Positions 16,558 through 25,629 of a DNA stretch of 36,193 nucleotides are shown here, piece after piece. Origin of the DNA: Phycisphaerales bacterium (GTDB lineage Bacteria; Planctomycetota; Phycisphaerae; Phycisphaerales; UBA1924); assembly GCA_007693765.1 (NCBI GenBank), contig RECZ01000173.1, positions 1-36,193 of the forward strand, written 5' to 3'. The notes under the pieces are model-generated. The model did no database searches and had not been told where the DNA came from. It worked only from the letters and a program-made list of their open reading frames with translations. The translations under genes and the position numbers were made by a program. The number at the start of each line of letters is the position of its first letter. Within the stretch, counting starts at the first letter, position 1.

Positions 16558-17252
16558 TCGTGATGAACCGACGCAAAGCGATCGCATTTGTCCCCTCGCT
16601 GATCGTGCTGGTGGCGATGGCCGTCTACGGCCACGAGCCGCTTCGCGCCAGCCGCGCCGATCAGGCGTACCTCGCGGCCGTCTCGGACGCGATCTCGAGC
16701 ATCCCGTACCGGATCGGCCCATGGATCGGCGCGGACGTCGAGGCGCAGGCCCCGGCGATACGGCTGCTCAGGCCGAACAAGCTGCTGCAACGGCGGTACC
16801 TCTCGCTCGACGGTTCGCGGTCGTTCAGCCTGCTCTTCGTGCACTGCTCCGACGCCCGCGACATGCAGGGCCACTACCCGCCGGTCTGCTACCCCTCGCA
16901 CGGCTGGGTCATCAACGAAACCGAGCGCGTCGATTTCGTGCTGGGCCAGTCGCGCATCCCCGCCGTCGTCTACCGCCTCAGCGCCCTGCGTCAGGGCGAA
17001 GAGCGGACCATGACAATCCTGAATTTCTTCGCGGTGCCCTCGGATCGTGAGGCCCTTGCGGCCGATATGGCCGCGGTGAACCGCGCATCGGCGACAACCG
17101 CCCGCTCCGGCCTCGGGGCGGCCCAGTTCCAGTTGATCGTGCCGGGTCACGCGACGTCCGAGGCGATGACGACGCTGATGCTCGAGATTGGCCCGGCGAT
17201 CGAGCCGCCGATTCGGAAGGTCATACATGGTGTCGGAACCGACCTATTCTGA
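16554..17252 (+). CDS. epsI: EpsI family exosortase-associated protein
   Basis: This 232-aa protein starts with ATG 16554 inside the exosortase stop, with AGAGGAGG directly upstream as a strong ribosome binding site. ATG 16563 is an alternative start. One N-terminal membrane segment (about residues 9-25, AFVPSLIVLVAMAVYG) is followed by a domain outside the cytoplasm. The family signature is present as HYPPVCYPSHGW (His107, Cys112, Trp118), equal to the H-x-P-x-x-C-Y-P-x-x-G-W motif of EpsI/DUF3485 proteins. In many species this domain is fused to the exosortase C-terminus; here it is separate. Its role is not settled, but it is a constant partner of exosortase. The next gene begins 26 bases before its end. 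Confidence 0.9.
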   Translation: MIVMNRRKAIAFVPSLIVLVAMAVYGHEPLRASRADQAYLAAVSDAISSIPYRIGPWIGADVEAQAPAIRLLRPNKLLQRRYLSLDGSRSFSLLFVHCSDARDMQGHYPPVCYPSHGWVINETERVDFVLGQSRIPAVVYRLSALRQGEERTMTILNFFAVPSDREALAADMAAVNRASATTARSGLGAAQFQLIVPGHATSEAMTTLMLEIGPAIEPPIRKVIHGVGTDLF

Positions 17253-19428
17253 TCCCCGCGACGCGGGCGCACTTGCGCCCGTGCAGGAAGAAGCGCCGGT
17301 CAACCCGGTCCTTCTTGTGCACCGCGCTCTGCGCGGCCGGTACGTGCCGGCGGCGGTGTGCGCGGTCGTGTTCGGGATCATCGGCGCAATTGTCGGGTGG
17401 TCGATCACGCAGCCGCTCTTCGCCAGCCAGGGGTGGATCCGCGCGTTCCCGAGGCAGCCGCGCGTGCTCTACGAGACCGAAGAGAACAAGATGCTGCCCA
17501 TGTTCGACGCCTTTGTCCGTTCGCAGGCGGACCTGATGCGCTCCCGACGCGTGATCGACCTGGCGCTGAACGAGCCCGCCCTCCGAGAAGCAGGCTGGCC
17601 CCCCGCGCCCGAAGGCGTGCAGCAGCTCATCGATGCGCTCGAGGTCTCTGCGGCCCGCGGCAGCGAGCTCATCAACGTCACGGTGATGCACACCAACCCA
17701 CAGAAAGCGCAGGCCGCGGCGAACGCGGTGCTCACGGCGTTCATGCGCTATCAGGAAGAGCAAGAGAGCCTCAGCGCCACCGACAGAGAACGGCGGCTCC
17801 GTGAAAACCAGCAGCTCCTCAGCGCCGAGCTGCGGACCATCCGCGAGTCGATCCTCCGCGCCTCCGAGCAGTTCGGCGGCGGCGACCCCGACATGCTGCT
17901 GCGCGCCCGCAGCGAGCAGCTCGCCCGCATCGATTCGATGCTCTCCGACCCCAGGCTGGCGATGAGCTCCGACGCCGCGCCCGGCGGCGCCCCCGTGCCC
18001 GACGCCGAGCTCAGCCCGGAAGAGCTTGCCCGGTTCGATCAGCGGCTCGCCGGGCTTCTCACCCAGCGGCAGAACATCGATCTGGAGATCCAGAGCAAAT
18101 CCATGCGCCTCGGCGACAGCCACCGCGACATGCGCGCCCTGCGCGAGCGACGCGACAGCCTGAGCGCGACCATCGATCGGCGCGTCGACGAACTGCGCGC
18201 CGCCCCCGGCCGCGTCGGCGACGGCGTCGCACTCGACGCCGCCAACGCGGACCCCGCCGCCACGCTGCAACACTACCAGTCGATGCGCAACCGCCTCACC
18301 GCCGAGATACGCGACCTGGCGCGCGCCCGCATGGAGATCAGATCGCTGCGCGACCGCGAAGAAGAGACGGAGACGCGCCTCGCGGACACCAACAAGGCGC
18401 TGGAGGTCATCCGCGTCGAAGACGAGATCATCCGCGGCGGGCGTGTGCGCATCCAGCAACGGGCCGCGACCCCGCTCCAGCCCGCCAAGGACCGGCGCAT
18501 GGCGCTCGCGGCGGGCGGGTTCATCGGCGGCTCCGGGGCGGCGGTCGGGCTCTTCGTGCTCGCCTCGTTCGTGCAGCGCCGACTCCGGTACGCCGACGAG
18601 CTGCAGTCGGTCAACGAAATGCTGCCGCTCATCGGCGTCGTTCCCGAGGCCCGCTCGGACGATGCGGAAGAAGCGCAGTTGATCACCATCGCGCTGCACC
18701 ACATCCGCAACAACCTGTTGCTGATGCGCCAGCGCAACGGGTCGCGCGGCACGGTCTACCTGATCACCAGCGCCGTGCAGGGCGAGGGCAAGACGACCCT
18801 CGGCATCGCGCTCAGCGCTTCCTTCGCGCAGGCGGGGTACAGCACAACGCTGGTCGATTGCGACTTCGTCGGCCGCGGCATGACGCGAGAACTCTCGCTC
18901 GACGACCGCCCCGGCCTCGCGGACGTGCTGTCCGGCACGCCCGCCGATCAGGGGCTGCACCCATCGCACATCGACGGTCTCAAACTCATGCCCGCCGGCC
19001 AGAACAAGGACAACTACGCCCTCCGCATGACGATCGAGGAGATCCGCCCCGTGATCGACGACCTGCGGCGGAAGTCTGACATCGTGATCGTGGACACGGG
19101 GCCGATCCTCGGCAGTCTCGAGGTCGGGCTCCTCGCCCAGATCTCCGACGCCGTCGTTCTGGTCTCGGCCCGCGGCACCGGCGTTCGGCTGGTCAACGCG
19201 GCCGTCGATAACGCGCGACGCTACTGCAAGAGCGGCGTCTCGATGGTCTTCAACCGCGCCCATCACCACGACCTGACCACCAGCGCCAGCTACTGCTCGG
19301 TCCACTCACGCAACGAGGACGAGCAGCCGGCCCGGCAACGAAAAGCCGCCACCGATCGCGGCCGCCTCGTGCGTTGCCTCGCCCCGGCGGAATCGGCCTC
19401 GCAGGACAACGGCACACACACACCATGA
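17227..19428 (+). CDS. Wzc-like polysaccharide chain-length regulator with BY-kinase/CpsD-like ATPase domain
   Basis: This 733-aa protein starts at ATG 17227 (GGAAGG upstream) and overlaps epsI by 26 bases. The Wzz domain begins with a transmembrane helix (about 40-60) and continues with long helical, coiled-coil-rich periplasmic sequence. A second helix lies at about 424-446 (LAAGGFIGGSGAAVGLFVLA). The cytoplasmic ATPase follows: Walker A SAVQGEGKTT (515-524), Walker A' VDCDF (Asp544/Asp546) and Walker B VIVDTGP (Asp623). It sets polymer length and coordinates polymerase and export. The usual C-terminal Tyr cluster for autophosphorylation is missing; the tail has one Tyr (SASYCSVHS). So it may work as an ATPase without the classical phospho-switch, or with a single site. 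Confidence 0.9.
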   Translation: MVSEPTYSDPRDAGALAPVQEEAPVNPVLLVHRALRGRYVPAAVCAVVFGIIGAIVGWSITQPLFASQGWIRAFPRQPRVLYETEENKMLPMFDAFVRSQADLMRSRRVIDLALNEPALREAGWPPAPEGVQQLIDALEVSAARGSELINVTVMHTNPQKAQAAANAVLTAFMRYQEEQESLSATDRERRLRENQQLLSAELRTIRESILRASEQFGGGDPDMLLRARSEQLARIDSMLSDPRLAMSSDAAPGGAPVPDAELSPEELARFDQRLAGLLTQRQNIDLEIQSKSMRLGDSHRDMRALRERRDSLSATIDRRVDELRAAPGRVGDGVALDAANADPAATLQHYQSMRNRLTAEIRDLARARMEIRSLRDREEETETRLADTNKALEVIRVEDEIIRGGRVRIQQRAATPLQPAKDRRMALAAGGFIGGSGAAVGLFVLASFVQRRLRYADELQSVNEMLPLIGVVPEARSDDAEEAQLITIALHHIRNNLLLMRQRNGSRGTVYLITSAVQGEGKTTLGIALSASFAQAGYSTTLVDCDFVGRGMTRELSLDDRPGLADVLSGTPADQGLHPSHIDGLKLMPAGQNKDNYALRMTIEEIRPVIDDLRRKSDIVIVDTGPILGSLEVGLLAQISDAVVLVSARGTGVRLVNAAVDNARRYCKSGVSMVFNRAHHHDLTTSASYCSVHSRNEDEQPARQRKAATDRGRLVRCLAPAESASQDNGTHTP

Positions 19429-20852
19429 CCATCGCAGGCGTCCAGACCCTCCCGGTGCGGACCGCCCCAACGGTTGATGACGGGCGGCTTGTCTGGGGGC
19501 TCGACGTGCGTCGGCTGCACGACCTGCACTGGGCGGCGCGGGGGATACAGGTCGTCCGCCCCGGCCAGCCGCACGACCCGAAGGGTCCCGCCGTCTTTCT
19601 GTTTCTTCGACACGATCAGGCGCTGATCGCGCAGGCCCGGCCATGGCTGAAGCGTCTGTCTTGGAGCGGCTGCCGCATCCTCCGCGTGCGCGTCGTCGAT
19701 CGCTCCGGGGCCGAATACACCGAGCAGATCGTCGCCAGCCCCGACAACGAGCTGCGCGCCATCAACCGCATCTACCCGACCAGGCATGGGCGCGTCGGCC
19801 GGGTCATCCTCTCGACAGACCAGCGCGCTGCGCAGCAGTGGGCGTCGTTCACGCCCGGCAAGGAGCGCTGGTCAACGTTCAGCCGCGACACCCAATGGCG
19901 ACGGCGCAGCGCGGCCTGGAGCACCAAGGGCAGGCTCTACGACCTCACCTCGGAGCGACGACGCGCCGATCTGCTCGGCGTGCTCATGGGCCAATGGCGA
20001 CAACTCGGGCAGGTCATCCCCGGCATCTACCAGTGGAAGCCCGGCGTGTGGGTGCACGAGAGTTCCCGGATTGCGCCATCGACGCGGCTGATCGGCCCGG
20101 TGTGGATCGGCGCGGGCTGCGAGGTCGATCAGGCCAAGCCGGTGATCGGGCCGCTGGTGATCCACGACGAGACGCCCTGCCGGCCGGTCGAAGACATCGA
20201 CTGGGAGGCGTTCCGGCTGCCCCAGTTCCCCCTCACGCCGCGGATCAGAGGCGGGCTCTCGCGAAGGGTCTCGAAGCGGGCGTTCGACATCGCCATGAGC
20301 ATGGGCGTCCTGGCGGGCACGATGCCGCTCTACCCGTTCATCATGCTGGCGATCTACATCGAAGACGGCCGCCCGTTCTTCTTCGCCCACCGGCGTCAGA
20401 CGCTGGGCGGGCGCGAGTTCCCGTGCTGGAAATTCCGGACGATGATCAAGGACGCGGACCGCCTCAAGGAGCAACTGCAGGCGCAGAACGTCTGCGACGG
20501 CCCGCAGTTCTTCATCGAGAACGATCCGCGCCTGCTGCGCTGCGGAAGGCTGCTGCGCCGCTTGCAGATGGACGAGCTGCCGCAGTTCTGGAACGTCCTG
20601 CGCGGGCACATGAGCATCGTCGGGCCGCGCCCGAGCCCGGACAAAGAAAACCAGTTCTGCCCAGCGTGGCGGGAGGCGAGGCTGAGCGTGCGCCCGGGGA
20701 TCACGGGCTTGTGGCAGGTCCGTCGGACGCGCCTCCCGGAAACAGATTTCCAGGAGTGGATCCGCTACGACCTCGAGTACGTGCAGCGCCAATCGTGGTC
20801 GATGGATATCTGGATTATCATCGAGACCGTTCGGAGAATTCTTCGGGGCTGA
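19425..20852 (+). CDS. Initiating sugar-phosphate transferase (WcaJ-like) fused to an N-terminal degenerate nucleotidyltransferase-like/beta-helix module
   Basis: This 475-aa protein's C-terminal ~200 residues are a classic bacterial sugar transferase: KRAFDIAMS (from 284), a hydrophobic hairpin, WKFRTMIKDAD, MDELPQFWNVLRG (Asp383-Glu384), MSIVGPRPSPDKEN and RPGITGLWQVR. It would move a sugar-1-phosphate from a UDP-sugar to undecaprenyl phosphate, the first step of the repeat unit. Instead of the usual multi-helix N-terminus or bare catalytic domain, it has ~280 soluble residues: an alpha/beta part (FLFLRHDQALIAQ...) and then hexapeptide-like turns (VWVHESSRIAPSTRLIGPVW). That resembles the free protein at 14789-15697. 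ATG 19425 overlaps the preceding stop. Initiation is well supported; the N-terminal role is unknown. Confidence 0.88.
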   Translation: MTIAGVQTLPVRTAPTVDDGRLVWGLDVRRLHDLHWAARGIQVVRPGQPHDPKGPAVFLFLRHDQALIAQARPWLKRLSWSGCRILRVRVVDRSGAEYTEQIVASPDNELRAINRIYPTRHGRVGRVILSTDQRAAQQWASFTPGKERWSTFSRDTQWRRRSAAWSTKGRLYDLTSERRRADLLGVLMGQWRQLGQVIPGIYQWKPGVWVHESSRIAPSTRLIGPVWIGAGCEVDQAKPVIGPLVIHDETPCRPVEDIDWEAFRLPQFPLTPRIRGGLSRRVSKRAFDIAMSMGVLAGTMPLYPFIMLAIYIEDGRPFFFAHRRQTLGGREFPCWKFRTMIKDADRLKEQLQAQNVCDGPQFFIENDPRLLRCGRLLRRLQMDELPQFWNVLRGHMSIVGPRPSPDKENQFCPAWREARLSVRPGITGLWQVRRTRLPETDFQEWIRYDLEYVQRQSWSMDIWIIIETVRRILRG

Positions 20853-20886
20853 GCCTCCCCGACACATCGCTCAGGGGTTCATCATC

Positions 20887-23800
20887 ATGCAGCGTCGCAC
20901 CAAGAAATTGTTGATCGTTCTCGTCGTGATCCCCGTCTTGGTGGTGGGCGCAGCCGGGGGTGCGCTCGTGCTCCGGCAGCACCAGGTGGCCAGATCGATC
21001 AACGAGGCGTACGAGCAGGGGCGTGCGGCGTACGAGGCCGAGGAGTATCAACGTGCGCTGCCGCTGCTGAGCCGCTACGTCGGTCGCAATCAGGACGACA
21101 CAGAGGCGCTGCTCATGCTCGCTGAGAGCCGCGCACGGGTGCCCACGCCCGACGGGAGCGAGCACGTCGTCGCGATACGCTTCGCCGAGGCCGCGCTCGC
21201 CAACGAGCCGAGGAACGTGCGAGCGCTGGAGATGCTCATCGGCCTTTACAGCCGCGTGAGTTTCGTGACCGAACTCAACCGCACCTGCGATCAACTGCTC
21301 GAAATCGATCCGAACCACACCGGCGCCATCCTCGCCAAGACCCGCGCGCTGATCGCGCTGGGCCGTTACGACGAGGCGCGTCGTGTCGCCGAGCGGCTGA
21401 CGGTCGAAGGTGAATCCGGCGCGCTGGCGCTGCGTCTCACGCTCGAGACGCGTCGGCTCCAGGGCGCCTCGGCGGCGGACCTCGCGGCCGAGGCCGCAGA
21501 GGCCGCGCAGCGCTGGCCCGAGGACATGGAGATCCTCGTCATACACGCCCAGTCGCTCTTCGGCGCCGGCGAGTCTGAGAAAGCGAAGGAATTGCTCACA
21601 CGCATCGCGGAGCTGCGCCCCACCAAGCTCCGCGTGATCGCCGACTACCTCCGCCTCGCCGACATCACCGGCAGCATGCTCCGTCTTGGGGCGTCCGAGA
21701 CCGCGTGGGCGCGCGACTCGGCGGCCCTCCGTGATCGCGCCCGCGCCGTCATCGAGGCCGCGATGGAGGACGAGCGTCTCGCGCCCGGAGCCGCGGCCAT
21801 TGGCGCGGGGTGGGAGTGGCGATCGCAGCGTTTCACGCAGGCCGAGCGGTGGCTCGAACGCGGCCTCGAGATCGCGCCTGCATCGGCTCATCTCCTCGGC
21901 ATGCGGGCGGTGCTCGCGCGCGACAGAGGTGAGCCGTGGTCCTCGTACGCCGATGCACTGCGGTCCTCTGATGAAATGGGCGCGAACGTATGGGTCGGGC
22001 TCATCGACGCGCTCGGGCACATCGATCGCCGGGAATGGGCAGAGGCGAGCGACCGTCTCCAGACGATCATGACGCAGACCGAGCAGAGCCTCGCCGCCGC
22101 ACAATCGTTCACCGACAGCAGCGCCGACGCGAAGCAGACGCAGGCGTCCGAGGCGCGCATCATGGCCGCGTTCTACAGCGGCTTCGTCGATCAGAACCGC
22201 GGCGATTGGCGTCTGGCGGTTCAACGCTGGGCGGCGCTCTCCGACGCCGAGCCCGCATGGACGCTGCCCCTGATCGCGGCCGCGCGGTCGCTGCTCGAGC
22301 GGGGGCAAACGCAGACAGCCTTCGACTACGCGCTCCGCGCCTTCCGCATCCGCAGCGGCGCCAGCGAGAGCATGCTCTTCGCCAGCGCGACCGTCGCGCG
22401 GCTCGAAGCAGAGGGCCCGTCCGACAACCTCTTCGCGCTCGTCACGCCGCTGCTGCAGGAGCTCGAAGCGAACGAAAACCTGCGGGGGCCCGCCCTCGTC
22501 CTGCGCGCACGCGCCGAGGCGGTCCGGCGCGATCAGGCGGCGCTCAGCGCGGCGATCGAAGCGCTGCAGGAACTCGACACCCCACCCGATGCGCAGATGC
22601 TCGCCGAGGCGATGCGACGCGTGCGCGTGTCCGGCCTCGACGGCTGGCAGACACTGCTCGCGATAACCGAGAAAGGCGGCGCAACCGCGGAATCAACGAT
22701 CTTCCGCGCGATCGAGTCCGCCGACGCCGGGCGCATCGACGAGGCGATCATGACCCTGCGCCGCGCCGCTGAAACCAACCCGGGACGCGCCGCGGCGCCC
22801 TACCGACTCCAGGAGGCCCGCGTCCTCGCCGGCGTCGGCAGGCAGGAGGAGGCGCGTGCGCTGCTCCACGCGATCTCACGCGAGCACGACGCCGACGCCG
22901 CCATTCAACTCGACATCCTCGAACAGCCCGCGGCGTGGACCGAGTCGTCGCTGGTCGAGACAGTGGTGCAGCGGTTGCGGGCCGCCTCCGGCGATGCGGG
23001 CGTGGAGTGGCGCCTCGCGGACGCGACCCGACTGCTGACGTTCGACCCGGATCCCGCCAAGGCGCAGGAAGTCATCGTCTCGCTCACCCGCATCGTGCGC
23101 GACAACCCTCAGCACGCCCAGGCGCTCTCGCTGCTGAGCGAGTGGATGCTGCTTCTCGACGATGAACGAGCGGCCATCGAGTACCTCACCCGCGCTGTGG
23201 ACGTCCGCGACTCGCCACCCTCGCTCCAGCCTCGCCTGATCGACCTCCTGCGTCAAACCGGCCGACGCGACGACGCCCGAGCGCGTCTCCGGCAGTTCGC
23301 CGACATCCAGCGCGTCTCGCCCGAGCTGCTGCGCACCCGCGCGCGCCTACTCGTGGAGTTCCGCATGACGGACCTCGCACGGCGCGATTTCGAGATCCTC
23401 TCGCGACTCGGCGCCCCCGACGACATGCTGGCGTACGCGGCCCTGCTCTTCGATCAAGGCTCCGTCAGCAGGGCGCTCGAGATCATCGAAGAGGTGCTCG
23501 CCATCCCGGGGATCGGGCGTGAACTGTTCATGGCCGGCGCAGAGTTGCTCGTCGACGCCGGTTACGCAGACCGCGCGCTCGTCCTGCTCGACGAGCGGGC
23601 GCAGGCCCAGAGCACGGGCGCGCCGGCAGCCGATCGCGGTCGGCTGCTGGAGCGCGCCGGCCGCTACGACGAGGCAGAGCGCGAGTACCGCGCGGCCGCC
23701 GAGGCCGCCGAGCAGCCCCAGCCCCACATCGAGCTCGCCCGGTACCTCATGCGTCGGGCTCGCCACGGCGAGGTGGCCGGCGTCCTGAGCGCGGCCCGCG

Positions 23801-25161
23801 CGAGGGGCGTCGTCTCGAGCGATATGGACGCGGTCGAGGTCCTCGCATCGGCGGTGTCGCAACCGCTCACCGATGAGCGTCGGCAGGCGGTCATCGACAC
23901 GATCCCCCCCGGACCGATGCGCGACCTCGCCGAGGCCACACGCTGGTACGACGCCAACCCCGGCCGCCGCGAGCAGTTCGTCGCGAGGCTCCGCCCCATC
24001 ACCGCCGAGGCCCCCGGCCTCGTCCTCGCGTGGCAGTTCCTGACATCGACGCTCATCGAGATGGGCGAAACCGAGCAGGCCGTCGCCGCCGCCCGCGCCG
24101 CGGGCAATGCCAACCCCACCTCGCCCGTCGCCGCGGGGCTGGAGGCCAACACGCTCATTCTCGCCGGCAGGGCCGCGGAGGCGAGGAGCGCGGCCGAACG
24201 CTGGCGCTCGCTCGCGACCCACCCCCTCGAACCCGTGCTCGCGCTCTCGACGATCGAGATCCGCGAGGGCCGCAAGGACGCCGCTCGCGCGATGCTCGAC
24301 GATCTCGCCCGGAACCTCGAACCCCGCGCGCAGGAGATCGACCCCGCCCTGTGGGCCGCCTTCGTGTCGAGGTACGCGCAGATCGGCGAGATCGAAAGGG
24401 CCCGCAGACTGGGCTCGAAACACGCCGCCGCCGACCTTGAATGGGCGATGGCGATGATGCTCGTGGCGGGCCGCGAGGCCACGCCCACCGACGCCGCCCG
24501 CGCGTGGCTCCGCGAGTTGGCCTCCGATGTGGCCTCGTCCGCCGACGGGCTGGCCACGCTCGCCGACGCCTACGTCGCCCTCGCCGATCGCACGGGATCG
24601 GATCAGGATTTCGAGTCCGCGATCGACGCGCTAAACCAGCGCGCCGCGCTGACGGAACGCACCACCGGCGAGCTCGTCTTCGAGGCGACGCTGCTCGAAC
24701 GCCTCCGGCGGCGCTCCGAGGCCGAATCGCTCTACCGCCGGGCGATCGCGCAGGACCCCGAGCAGTGGGTGGCACTGAACAACCTGGCCTACATGCTGCT
24801 GCGGCAGGGGGGTGCGGCGGATGAAGCGCTCGCGCTCGCCCGCCGCGCCTACGAGATCCTCGATCGGCGGGGAGCGCCGGGCCAGCTCCGTTCGAGCGTT
24901 CTGCACACGCTTGCGTTCGCGCAGCTGAAGGACGGAGACGCCGCCACGGCGCTGCAGACCGTCCGACAGTCGCTGGCGCTGGGCACGAGCACCGCGGAGA
25001 TCCTGCTCACCGAGGTCGAGGCGATCGAGGCCACCGGCGACACCGATCGGGCCCGCTCCGCCGCCGCCACGGTCGCGCGACAGATCGACGCCGGCGTGCT
25101 CACGGCGCGCGACGAAGATCGTGAGCGGCTCCGCGCCATCACCCAGCGTTTGGCCCGATAA
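20887..25161 (+). CDS. Giant membrane-anchored TPR-repeat protein
   Basis: This 1424-aa protein begins with basic residues and one membrane helix (about 9-29, LIVLVVIPVLVVGAAGGALVL), then an almost continuous array of tetratricopeptide-like helical hairpins (for example ALIALGRYDEARRVAERL, ALIALL-type loops and, near the end, EQWVALNNLAYMLLRQGG). The TPR array would lie outside the cytoplasm. Large TPR proteins are regular members of exosortase/exopolysaccharide clusters (the PrsT type), where they probably act as scaffolds for assembly or export. This one is longer than the PrsT proteins I know of (roughly 900 aa). It is the last gene of the operon, starts 34 bases after the sugar transferase (AGGGG upstream), and is followed by a terminator. 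Confidence 0.85.
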   Translation: MQRRTKKLLIVLVVIPVLVVGAAGGALVLRQHQVARSINEAYEQGRAAYEAEEYQRALPLLSRYVGRNQDDTEALLMLAESRARVPTPDGSEHVVAIRFAEAALANEPRNVRALEMLIGLYSRVSFVTELNRTCDQLLEIDPNHTGAILAKTRALIALGRYDEARRVAERLTVEGESGALALRLTLETRRLQGASAADLAAEAAEAAQRWPEDMEILVIHAQSLFGAGESEKAKELLTRIAELRPTKLRVIADYLRLADITGSMLRLGASETAWARDSAALRDRARAVIEAAMEDERLAPGAAAIGAGWEWRSQRFTQAERWLERGLEIAPASAHLLGMRAVLARDRGEPWSSYADALRSSDEMGANVWVGLIDALGHIDRREWAEASDRLQTIMTQTEQSLAAAQSFTDSSADAKQTQASEARIMAAFYSGFVDQNRGDWRLAVQRWAALSDAEPAWTLPLIAAARSLLERGQTQTAFDYALRAFRIRSGASESMLFASATVARLEAEGPSDNLFALVTPLLQELEANENLRGPALVLRARAEAVRRDQAALSAAIEALQELDTPPDAQMLAEAMRRVRVSGLDGWQTLLAITEKGGATAESTIFRAIESADAGRIDEAIMTLRRAAETNPGRAAAPYRLQEARVLAGVGRQEEARALLHAISREHDADAAIQLDILEQPAAWTESSLVETVVQRLRAASGDAGVEWRLADATRLLTFDPDPAKAQEVIVSLTRIVRDNPQHAQALSLLSEWMLLLDDERAAIEYLTRAVDVRDSPPSLQPRLIDLLRQTGRRDDARARLRQFADIQRVSPELLRTRARLLVEFRMTDLARRDFEILSRLGAPDDMLAYAALLFDQGSVSRALEIIEEVLAIPGIGRELFMAGAELLVDAGYADRALVLLDERAQAQSTGAPAADRGRLLERAGRYDEAEREYRAAAEAAEQPQPHIELARYLMRRARHGEVAGVLSAARARGVVSSDMDAVEVLASAVSQPLTDERRQAVIDTIPPGPMRDLAEATRWYDANPGRREQFVARLRPITAEAPGLVLAWQFLTSTLIEMGETEQAVAAARAAGNANPTSPVAAGLEANTLILAGRAAEARSAAERWRSLATHPLEPVLALSTIEIREGRKDAARAMLDDLARNLEPRAQEIDPALWAAFVSRYAQIGEIERARRLGSKHAAADLEWAMAMMLVAGREATPTDAARAWLRELASDVASSADGLATLADAYVALADRTGSDQDFESAIDALNQRAALTERTTGELVFEATLLERLRRRSEAESLYRRAIAQDPEQWVALNNLAYMLLRQGGAADEALALARRAYEILDRRGAPGQLRSSVLHTLAFAQLKDGDAATALQTVRQSLALGTSTAEILLTEVEAIEATGDTDRARSAAATVARQIDAGVLTARDEDRERLRAITQRLAR

Positions 25162-25629
25162 CGGCTTGGCTCGGTAACTTGCCTTCCCGATCCGCGGCGC
25201 GTGCACTGCGCGTCTTCGGGCGCCAGCACACCGCAGCGACACACCGGCCCCGCGCAGGTTCAGCAGCACGCACGCATTCATCACTCCCGCTCACGCGGGA
25301 GTTTTTTTTGCGCGCCCACCGAGTGTGCGGCCCCTCGTCGCGGCGTCGGTCTCGATGGGTTATCCCGCGCCGCCGGCGCAGGCGGCCCATCGTTATCGGC
25401 GGGCGTGAGCCAGGCCCCTCGCGTTTGCGGACGTTCGCGAAGAATCTGCCGCAAAATATGCGAGATACTTTGCCTTTCTCCCGGAAGGTGGTACTGTCCA
25501 AAGACTTACGGTCGGCGCCGCGCACAGATCGAGCGTCGGTAAGTCACGCCCCGTCGGCGCCATTCGTTACGCGTCGAGCATCCGGGTAGGCAGAGAGAAC
25601 AGTTCGCTTATTCGTAAGAGGTGAGAGAG
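25162..25629 (+). other. Intergenic region between the EPS operon and the first tagged protein
   Basis: Apart from the terminator at 25283-25309, this stretch has no convincing gene. It contains a locally AT-rich segment (25452-25476). GACTTAC (25503-25509) and GTAAGTC (25539-25545) form a 7-bp inverted repeat around a 29-base spacer, possibly in the 5' leader. Only a weak promoter candidate is visible (TTGCCT 25470-25475, then TACTGT 25492-25497, 16-base spacer). GAGGTGAGAG directly before ATG 25630 is a good ribosome binding site. Confidence 0.5.
25283..25309 (+). terminator. Intrinsic terminator of the exopolysaccharide operon
   Basis: The stem ACTCCCGC (25283-25290) and GCGGGAGT (25295-25302) close a 4-base loop (TCAC), followed by a run of eight T ending at 25309. 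It lies about 120 bases after the TPR gene. Confidence 0.92.

Noticed and set aside
17221-19305. 694-codon open frame antisense to the Wzc-like gene
   Set aside because: Shadow of the plus-strand gene, which has clear Walker motifs. The antisense product is Ala/Arg/Asp-rich without recognisable domains.
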